The notes beneath the pieces were generated by a model, which saw only the letters and a list, made by a program, of their open reading frames with translations, was not told the origin of the DNA and searched no databases. Made by a program: the position numbers and the translations under genes. DNA of 64,000 nt from Megaleporinus macrocephalus (taxonomy: Eukaryota > Chordata > Actinopteri > Characiformes > Anostomidae): the NCBI GenBank assembly GCA_021613375.1, contig CM038722.1, positions 24,680,441 through 24,744,440 of the forward strand, in the 5' to 3' direction. This document shows positions 55,885 through 64,000 of this stretch, piece after piece. The stretch's first letter is position 1. Each line of letters starts with the position of its first letter.

Positions 55885-56750
55885 TCAGTCATTGAACTTT
55901 GGCCCGCTGGTGCCTTCCTGCATGTGATGATGTGTCTGTCTGTATACAGGATGGTAGAGAATGTTTGTGTCCTTCAAGTGGTTTGGAGATGGGACTTCAG
56001 GAAACACTAAGCTAGGTCTTACAAAGTGTTCTCCAGATTTTTTACCGGATAGCTTGTCATTCCTGCAGGTGTACTGATGTTGGTGAGTAAAAGACAAAGC
56101 TGATAGGTTGTTGATAGTAGATAGATTCTTGGGACGAGTTCTGAATTCCCAGTGTTGGCCTCTGCAAACTTCTTCTCTGCAGGTTCCATCACTGCAGGCA
56201 TCTTCACTGCAGACTTTTCTGCAGGTTTTTCACATCTTCACTGCAGACTCCTTGGCAGATTTAATCACTGCAGGTATCTTCACTGCAAACGTCTTCTCTG
56301 CAGGTTTAGTCACTGCAGGCACCTTCACTACAGACGTCTTCTCTGCAGGTTTAGTCACTGCAGGCACCTTCACTACAGACTTTTTCTCAACAGGTTCCAT
56401 CACTGCAGGCATCTTTGCTGAACTCTTTTCTGCAGGCTTTTTCACTGCAGGCATCTTCACTGCAAACTTCTTCTCTGCAAGTTTCGTCCCTGCAGGCATC
56501 TTCTCTGCAAACTTCTCTGCAGGTCTTGTCCCTGCAGGTGTCTTCAATGCAGACAGCTTCTCTGCAGATTTCACGATTGCAGGCATCTGTACTGCAGACT
56601 TCTCTGCATGTTTTGTCATTGCAGGTAACTTCAATGCAGACCTCTGCTATGCAGGTCCCATCACTGCAGGCATCTTCACTGCAGACTTCTATTCTGCAGG
56701 TTTTAATACTGCAACTTTCTTCACTTCAGGTTTCGTCACTGCAGTAAACC
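55885..56750 (-). CDS. Unknown K/A/P/V-repeat gene-like unit, minus copy
   Basis: From high to low coordinates: a 45-bp repeat region (about 56745-56195) whose minus frame encodes 15-residue units such as 'VKVPAVTKPAEKTSV' and 'VKMPAVKKPAEKSSA' (134 open codons at 56230-56634). Next come 'NTGNSELVP' (about 56140), a frame change, and an open C-terminal frame (55885-56097) with 'KLSGKKSGEHFVRPS', 'FPEVPSPNHLKDTNILYHPV' and 'YRQTHHHMQEGTSGPKFND' before the stop. The product would be a very basic, extended repeat protein resembling H1-like tails in composition only. At least one frameshift (near 56100) and a broken unit near 56230 mean it is either multi-exon or decaying. The 228-codon plus-strand frame and the SLQ-repeat frame over the same DNA follow from the 45-bp period. 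Function unknown. Confidence 0.35.
56195..56745. repeat. 45-bp minisatellite, ~12 units
   Basis: Units such as 'gtttagtcactgcaggcacc' + 'ttcacta' + 'cagacgtcttctctgcag' repeat every 45 bp, with CTGCAG in nearly every unit. Since 45 is divisible by three, long frames stay open on both strands. Confidence 0.9.
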
Positions 56751-56759
56751 ACATATGTC

Positions 56760-57104
56760 CTTTATACATCCTTCATAGTAACAGAGATCTGTAAATAAAT
56801 AATAAATCTCTAATATAATATACTACTTATTCATTATTCTTACTTCCATCTTGTTCCAAATTACTTCCTTTGAGACCCTACAGTCTCTGCATTCTTTTCT
56901 AACTGTGTTTTCCTGTTTTCCTGTACTCCACTTTTTAGAATCACCATTCCGTGGCTTTTAACAGAAAGTGTTAATGTGACAGTGCTAAGCGAATGTACTA
57001 TCACATGAGCAATCTGAGAGCATTTTCATACACAGATCTTTTTCCAGACCCTAGACCACTCGCTCTGCCCGTCCATGGAACCAGTTCCTTTGCCCTCTGA
57101 ATTC
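56760..57104. other. No recognisable feature
   Basis: AT-rich anonymous sequence. Confidence 0.5.
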
Positions 57105-58085
57105 TGTAATTAATTTAATGTGACTTACTTAAGATGCTTCAAAGGCTGAATAAAAGGATTACTAGGATAATTTCACATAGTTACTTCTTATATGCCTTTC
57201 AGGCTGTTTGGAAGGCCAATGATAGTTTACTGTAGTTTATTTAGCATCCCTTACTCAAGATGCCTCCGAGATTGATTTGAAGTGTTGAATTTGCACAGTT
57301 ATTTGTTTTATACCTTCCAGGCTGCTGTGAAGTTACTTATCCTTAGAGGCTGAAGAGAAACACATATTGCTTCCTGGCTGATTAGAAGACCAGTGACAGT
57401 GTACTGTAATTTACTTAACTTGTCTTATTTAAGATGCCTCTGAGGATGATGACAAATACTTTCGCCTTCCAGGCTGATTGGAGGCCCAGTGATAATTTAC
57501 TGTAATTTCTTAAGCATCACTTTCTTAAGATGCCACTGAGGCAGAATAATTTCTGTAATTTATTTAACATGACTTACATAAAATGTCTCCAGGGCTAGTG
57601 TGTCTTCCAAGGCTGATAGATTAGCACAGTGTCTCTCAACCTAGGTAGCCCACTGGTCTTTACAGCATATTATAATACTTGTCCTGCTTTAATACACCCA
57701 CTTTAACTCAATAATGAGCTAATTTGTTAGACTATTTGTGTTGGGAGCAGGAAAAGCAATAAAAAGTGCTGGCCAGTAAGCCTCCAAGGTTGAGAAACAA
57801 CATATTAGCATTTACAGCATAATTTCATGGTGTAGATTTAGTGTGATTTAGATCCCCTTAATACCTCAATGGTAGAAGGCATGATCCTCAGTGTCTAAAG
57901 AAAGGAAAAGCACCTAACAGACTGATTGCTATGTCAATCCATTCAATCAATGTCTTTTGACACTTATTTATATGGCCACAGCTGCTAGGAAAGACTAGTG
58001 TCTCCTAGGCTAATCAAAATATAATTTCCTTTAGTTTAACATTCCTTACTTTGGTGCCTCCAATGCTGGAGTAAAGATTGTTACT
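57105..58085 (-). repeat. ~150-bp satellite, older inverted array
   Basis: Repeated words 'gacttacttaagatgc(c/t)', 'aggctga', 'atttcacatagttacttctt' and 'cctttcaggctg' are the reverse complement of the 61545-62760 array. Four to six units can be traced and are strongly diverged and shortened. Confidence 0.75.
57625..57805. mobile_element. Short MITE inside the satellite
   Basis: 'tctctcaacctaggtagccc' at the left and 'gcctccaaggttgagaaaca' at the right are inverted relatives, with the interior 'gttgggagcaggaaaagc', a common fish hAT-type MITE. Confidence 0.55.
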
Positions 58086-58590
58086 CAAACTATAGCTGAA
58101 AGGATACAAGGAACAAATATGATGACCAGTTATTTCCTTTTATTTATTAAGCACCACCAGAAGCTCCAAAGTATAAACAGTCATGAACCTCTCTCCAATG
58201 TTTGTAATGTTATAATGTAGAGTTAAAAAAAAGATGATTGCTAAGTCCTTACTTACTATTCCATACTTAATACTCACTATGCATTAGTTTCAAAATGTAT
58301 TTCAAAACATGCATATTTCTTTTCTTACTCAAAAACACATGTCTCCAATCTGCAACAGCGTCATTACGGAGATGAACACTAAGCTGTCTGATAGTCTCAC
58401 TGCCTTCTACAAAGTAAAGAAACTCAAGAGAGTTTGATTTTTACTTCAGCAAGTGTAAGTGTGGATTTTACATGGATCTCTCTTACTTTCTCTTTGGAGG
58501 GAGATGTTCTGGATGGATTGCTGAGAATTTAAAGTCTGGGCAAAGCCAGCTGTGACAAGAGAAATCAGTAGTGCGAGAGTCGGAGCAGCT
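58086..58590. other. No recognisable feature
   Basis: AT-rich anonymous sequence. Confidence 0.5.
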
Positions 58591-58594
58591 AATA

Positions 58595-58925
58595 TCACAT
58601 ACAACAAATCAAGTTTCATGTTTATTTGTCATTTGCACATCATGTCAGGACATAACATGCATTGAAATGCTTGGGGTGAGGCTCAGATAATCACTCTACA
58701 GCAGGGAAGCATTATATATATGTAAGAAAAACAGTGCAAACATACAATAAATAGACAATAATTAAGTAAAATAAGCTAGAATATATACATTTAGTAATAA
58801 CACGGTCAACATTTAATAATAACTGAAATATATAAAGGAATATACAAAACATATACATAGGATATACAGGAGGAAATATGTAGAAACTTTTGCATTGGCA
58901 GGTTATCTAAGAAGATATATCTATT
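58595..58925. repeat. Probable dispersed teleost repeat
   Basis: 'atgtttatttgtcatttgca' and 'attgaaatgcttggggtgag' followed by AT-rich 'tataaa(g/t)' words is a pattern I know from many fish genomes; class uncertain. Confidence 0.4.
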
Positions 58926-59230
58926 TAAAGTGACTTAGTGATATTGTCCATAGCAGCCATATCAGAAATCCACAAGCCAATATCCAAAGACATAGAAATC
59001 AACCATTACTTCATATAACATCCCAACACACACTCCTAGAACCAGATACATATTCACGTAGAACGTGTGTGTACACTATTGTAGCAGTAATATCACAATA
59101 CAATTAAAAATATCATGTGTTTTTATGACTAGATGTCCAAAAGAATGATGTTAAGCATTGTCTGACAAGGCTGTGATGATAATTCATATTGTAGCTTCTT
59201 TAACATTTATAAGATACATTTAAGACTCAC

Positions 59231-60087
59231 AATATGTGATCGGCCGATATTTCTCCAATTTTGTCGATCCTGAGAGCCGATCAATGGTGTTAAACCAATG
59301 AGCCTAATTTCTGTATTTCCAGCTAACGTTTCATCCAGGAACAGGAGAACCCCCTCCGGCCAGCTCCCTGCAATTCCTATCTAAACCACTAGGTGGAAAT
59401 ACACACCCTTTCATTTTCCAGCGACTGACTGAAGCAGAGGCGTCGCGAGAAATGCATGCGCTGACAGAAAGCATGTCGTCCTTCTGGCAGTGTTTCACCG
59501 TATGTGGCGCAGACTCATCCAGGACGTTTGAATAATTTGTATAATCTGCGTGTACAAATCTGATACGGCACTGCACACACCTGAATACAGTGAGTATCAG
59601 CAAACAGCAGAGCTAGCACGCACAGCTAGCACAAAACAAACAACCCAGAACACCATACAGACCAGATCTGACCGGTATGAACAGAACAGCAGCAACAATT
59701 CAAGATCTACATTTAATGATTAGAGATTGTCGTTTAAAATAACAGAGTCTGTGTTTAATGACTGCAGTTTTTACTGCATTTATGTAATTCGCTTTTTTAG
59801 TTTTAAATTAAGGGTCCAAATGTAATGATTACAGTATTGAGGATATTTGTTTGATTTACTTTGTTTATTTACTGTTAATTTTGTTAAAAATATTTCATAT
59901 GAGCTTGTTAAAAATGGTAATAAACCAGTTTAGACCATGTGTCATGACTTGCTTGTGCTTATAACTACATGTAGCCCTGCCATGGCATATAGCCCCGCCC
60001 TCTATCGGTATCGGCTATCGGCCGATCGTGCTGAAAGGTGATCGGCGATCGGAATCGGCCTCAAAAATGCTGATCGGTCCATCTCTA
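59231..60087 (+). mobile_element. BED/hAT family element, copy 3
   Basis: Matches copy 1 (11829-12748) over nearly its whole length, including 'atgtgatcggccgatatttc', 'gagctagcacgcacagctag' and the well-preserved right terminus 'gatcggtccatctcta'. The first ~50 bp are missing. Its BED start reads 'SSFWQCFTVC'. The 90-codon minus-strand ORF is a shadow. Confidence 0.8.
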
Positions 60088-61258
60088 GTTGTAACACATT
60101 TTTAAGATCACATATTTGAAGTGTCGTTGTGTTCATTTACCTCTTTATCAGAAAGATGGTCACTGCAGCACCTTCGATAAAGTCACCGCCTCCTACAGGT
60201 AGAAGAGACACATGAGTTTGGTTTGTCTTACCGCAGTACCTGTCTGTCTGTATGTATCTATTTGTGTATTTATCTATTCCTGTTAATTCCCAGAAGGCCA
60301 CCACTGAGTTACTGTCATAAGCTGTAAACTCAGCTAGAAAATGTATAGGAGTCTGGATGAGGCCACCTGCAAGCAGAAGAACTTGCAGGCAGGACAGCAA
60401 GCAAGAGGAGGTTGTAGAGCTACACTGGCAATATCACTTACACCACTCATCGCCCCCTCAAACGCCTCAAACCCACTTACACACCAACAACACAACAACA
60501 ATGTTTTTTTGAACATGTTTATAAAGGGCCACTCCCAAACTACAAAGTTTACAGAGTGTAAGTCTCTCGCTGGCGGTTGAGTCTGATGTATTAAGGCTTA
60601 CCGTGAGTGGTTTGGAATCCAGTTTTGTGAGAACGGCTGCTACTTCTGAATAGCAGTACAATGTTATGTATTTTATAAACCCTCTGGATCGCATTACTTC
60701 ATAAAATACACACACTCCTAGACACGCTGACACTACTGTCACAACAGGTGATGATAGGATTTACTATACAAAGAGATGCACATCAGCACCAGAAACTTCA
60801 CTCATTCACTCATTTTCTAAACCGATTCTGGGTCGCTGGGGGTTGGGGGGCTTGGAACCACCAGAAAGCTCGTATAGAAGTAAAAGAAAATTCTAAACTA
60901 GTTTGTTGAGTTTTCATACTCGATATATGACAGAATGTGACAGTTGTTACAATTTATGCCACTTGGTACTTCAGATTTACACTACTGTACCGGTAAGAAC
61001 AGCAGATATCATTAGATATTACAAAGTAACATAAATATCTTATTCTAAAGGAAGTAGATTATATATTGAGCTCCAGTTTGAGGAACAAAGTGTAGTTCCA
61101 GATTTCTCCTAAACGCCCCAGACATTGTATGAATGTGTTCAGTTCCTTCAGCAGCAATCTTGATTTAGCTTAATGAAGTACTGAGCAGTCAAAGCAGGTA
61201 TTAGATGAGAACTGTATATAATACTAGGTTGTTTTCACAAGGAGAAGCTTGGAAAGGG
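60088..61258. other. No recognisable feature
   Basis: Anonymous. Mirror ORFs at 60341-60580 and 60334-60516 carry no motif. Confidence 0.45.
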
Positions 61259-61434
61259 TTAAATAAACACACTGACGTATGTACAACCACTACATACTGT
61301 GTTAATGCTCTTTGAATGTTTTAAACATAAAGTATTTTGCTGAACAAATAAAAGCCTTCTGTCTGGAGAAATAGCTTTTCTAAATTTTCTAATGTCCCCA
61401 AGTGCCTGAAACTTTTGCACAGCTCTGTATATCA
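61259..61434 (-). mobile_element. Tc1-like MITE end
   Basis: The minus-strand end 'gatatacagagctgtgcaaa' + 'agtttcaggca' is a frequent Tc1-type terminus in fish. The partner end was not found. Confidence 0.5.
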
Positions 61435-61544
61435 AAAGCAAAACAAATAATAAGGTTTCTAAAAATATGTCCTGTCTATTCAACGGTATTCAACGCAATA
61501 ATACTCGGCAAGCATGGGCAAAAAGGTTTTTCTCATCAGCCCAT

Positions 61545-62760
61545 GAGGCTAACGCACTTCACATCAGCCTGGAAGATATATAACAAGTAACTGTGCAAAA
61601 TGTTCACTAGCCTTCTAATCAGTCTCAGAAGCATCTTGTGGTAGGTGAAGCTAAATAAATTGTAATAAACTAGTATCCTGGAGGACAAAAGATGTTTCCC
61701 ATCAGCTCGCAAAGCATCTTAGGTAAGTCAAGTTAAGTAAATTACATTGGATTTTCATTGGGCTGCCAATAAGCCTGAAAGGCCTATAACATGTTACTAT
61801 GTGAAATGATCCTAGTAATCCTAGTGATGTTAATCAGACTCTGAGGCATCTTAAGTAAGTCAAGTCAAGCCTAAAGTCTTGCAAGCAAAAGCTGTTTCCA
61901 TCAGCCTCTAAGGCTAATGCACTTCACACCAGCCTGAAAGGTATATAACAAGTAACTATGTGAAATGATCATAGTGATTCTTTTATTCAGACTCTGGGAC
62001 ATCTTAAGTAAGTCAAGTCAAGCCTGGGGCCTTTCAAGCAAAAGCTGTTTCCATTAGCCTCTAAGGCTAATGCACGTCACATCAACCTGGAAGGTATATA
62101 ACAAGTAACTATGTGAAATGATCCTAGTGATCCTTTTATTCAGACTCTAAGGCATCTTAAGTAAGTCAAGCCTGGAGGGCAAAATCTGTTTACATCAGCC
62201 TTTAAGGCTAATGCAGTTCACATCAGCCTGGAAGGTATATAACAAGTAACTATGTGAAATGATCCTAGAGATGCTTTTATTCAGACCCTGGGACATCTTA
62301 AGTAAGTCAAGTCAAGCCTGGTGCCTTTCAAGCAAAAGCTGTTTCCATTAGCCTCTAAGGCTAATGCACGTCACATCAACCTGGAAGGTATATAACAAGT
62401 AACTATGTGAAATGATGGTGGTGATCATTTTATTCAGACTTTAAGGCATCTTAAGTAAGTCAAGTCAAGTCTGGAGGCTTGCAAGCGAAGGCTGTTTCCA
62501 TTAGCCTCTAAGGCTAATGCACATCACATCATCCTGGAAGGTATATAACAAGTAACTATGTGAAAAGATCCTAGTGATCCTTTTATTCAGACTCTAAGGC
62601 ATCTTAAGTAAGTCAAGTCAAGCCTGAAGGGCAAAAGCTGTTTCCATCAGCCTCTAAGGCTAATTCACTTCACCTCAATCTAGAAGGTATATAACAAGTA
62701 ACTATGTGAAATTATCACTGGACTTCTAATCAGCCTAAAAGACTTTTAGAATAAGTCATG
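61545..62760 (+). repeat. ~150-bp satellite, younger array (7-8 units)
   Basis: 'gctaatgcac' recurs at about 61912, 62066, 62209, 62360, 62513 and 62658, a period of 143-154 bp. Each unit contains 'ggtatataacaagtaactat'+'gtgaaatgat', 'ttattcagactctaaggcat' and 'cttaagtaagtcaag'. The first ~350 bp is more diverged. Confidence 0.95.
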
Positions 62761-63030
62761 CAAAATGAATGACAGTAAATCATCGTTGGCCTTATAATCA
62801 GCCTGGTAGGAAAAGAAAAATGTAGAATTATAAAAGCTATTATGCCTATTAATAGGATTTCAACAGAAATGTCCATGCATGAAATGCGGCAGTACCAATA
62901 TCTGGAATCAAACTTAAGGTATCACGGTCATCATATGTAGGAAAATGACCACAAAACTTTTTTTTTTAAGTATTTTATCCATAATCTTCAGCCATAGCAT
63001 TTGCATCTAACCATGTCACTCCCCCAAAAT
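62761..63030. other. Satellite tail and anonymous sequence
   Basis: Satellite words ('ataatcagcctggtagg') fade by about 62815; nothing is recognised after that. Confidence 0.45.
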
Positions 63031-63420
63031 AGATTCCTCTCCCAAATGGGAACCTGCTCTGCTCTTCATGTGAATGCTTCTCGGAACAGATGGTGGGTGA
63101 GGATGCTCCAGTGATGCTTAGCCTCCTCAAACACATTTATGCAATCCGAGAAACACCGCGCAGGATGACAGAAACTTGCGGCATGTCAGCCCTGGCTCAC
63201 ACCTGTGCTCCATTCATCCGGTCCTACCCGAAAACGCACTGCTCATCGATGCGAGGATTTGCTACATCATTAGTCTCAGCCACTGCGGGTCTATAGAGAA
63301 GCCCTGCGCTGTGGTTCCTGCCCAGGTTCATTTATCAGCTTTGGCCATTTTCCAGGCTTATCAAACTCTCAGATCTGTTTACGGGATGAGTCTGACAAAC
63401 GGATATTTAACTTCATAAGC
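63031..63420. promoter_or_regulatory. Candidate conserved non-coding block
   Basis: Non-repetitive, balanced composition, with 'ttcatttatcagctttggcc' and 'aatccgagaaacaccgcgca'. Frames of 68 and 80 codons are open but without motifs. Regulatory role is a guess from texture alone. Confidence 0.2.
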
Positions 63421-63825
63421 ACACATAACGTTTGATGCATGTCAAGTTAGCAAAACTGCCTTACGATAGCAGCGTAGAGCATTTAGCTATATGAAAAGCT
63501 TGGTCAATGTAGATTCTATAATGTCTATATTAACAATTCCAAATCGTATTTCATGATGTCCCAGTAGTTCCCAACACCAAAACTGGAGTATCCTGCCCTC
63601 CACATTTTAATATTTCCTCATATTTTAGCAGCTTTGTTACACATACTATTGATCCACATTGTACAAAATGCATGACTGAATCATCACATGCTTTCCTCAA
63701 ACTGGGTAGTTACTAAATAGTCTCAAACCAAGTATTATAATTACTGATTATGTAGTTTCTGACACTGCAGATGAACTGTTTTCATATACACCCATCAGCC
63801 ATAACATTAAAACCACCTTCTTATA
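63421..63825. other. No recognisable feature
   Basis: AT-rich. 'cccatcagccataacattaa' at 63792 is a phrase from the common palindromic teleost repeat. Confidence 0.4.
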
Positions 63826-64000
63826 TCGTCGCTGTCCAATAAAAAAAAAAACTAGTATCTCTGAAATTGCAACTTTACAGGGGAGACCAAAAACTTACTT
63901 TACTTACAATGTAAGTCAATGGAACCAGAATTCTTTCCAAGCTATTTTGTAGCACTTCTATTGGTCTATTCATCATGAAATTTGCATACAATGTAAACGT
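63826..64000. mobile_element. MITE family C, partial at window edge
   Basis: Terminus 'cgctgtccaataaaaaaaaa', then 'ctagtatctctgaaattgca', 'caatgtaagtcaatggaacc' and 'cacttctattggtctattca'. It continues beyond the window. Confidence 0.75.

Noticed and set aside
56108..56794. 228-codon plus-strand ORF with ADFSAGFVTAG repeats
   Set aside because: Shadow of the 45-bp repeat; the conserved non-repeat C-terminus lies on the minus strand.

Overview
The window looks like a repeat-rich, gene-poor stretch of a teleost genome, most likely an otophysan fish (characiform, siluriform or gymnotiform). The reasons are tRNA-derived SINEs of the kind common in those fishes, a DANA/mermaid-type V-SINE head and body, L2/Maui-type LINE fragments, hAT, Tc1 and Harbinger remnants, many TIR-bounded non-autonomous elements, and long (TA)n, (GT)n and (GA)n tracts. 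I see no convincing intact host protein-coding gene. Most open frames come from tandem repeats or broken transposons. The order is inferred from remembered repeat families, not from a search.

Layout. 0-9 kb: SINE pieces, a hAT fragment with a BED-like remnant, an LTR candidate, a G-rich L1-like 3' tail, a tRNA-SINE, and a 0.9 kb L2-type LINE 3' fragment (minus strand) next to short hAT-type MITEs. 9-17 kb: mostly anonymous sequence with one TATA-to-polyA unit, the first of three copies of a BED/hAT family (others at 37 and 59 kb), a solo-LTR candidate and a TIR element. 17-21 kb: a 58-bp minisatellite, Harbinger and Tc1 transposase remnants, and a Tc1/mariner-type MITE bounded on both sides by (TA)n. 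22.7-30.8 kb: the most unusual part. Three large arrays of one 20-bp unit, which is the tRNA-derived head (A-box) of a V-SINE, surround an L2-type LINE that is itself split by a 0.9 kb AT-rich minisatellite. The first array runs directly into interstitial telomeric repeats that change direction three times. 31-46 kb: MITEs, a 62-bp tandem repeat split by a MITE, a second copy of a 0.5 kb repeat, LTR-like pieces and several unique-looking blocks. 46-52 kb: a 660-bp hAT-type element with a perfect 8-bp target duplication, a MADF-like ORF and a THAP-like fragment. 55-57 kb: two facing copies of an unknown gene-like unit, one carrying a 45-bp K/A/P/V-coding repeat. 57-63 kb: two oppositely oriented arrays of a ~150-bp satellite flanking the third hAT copy.

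The genes do not form a pathway. What unites the window is repeat biology: expansion of SINE promoter pieces, telomere-repeat insertion, inverted duplication and nested transposition. The best candidates for something new are the 20-bp SINE-head arrays with the telomeric junction and the facing K/A/P-repeat gene copies.
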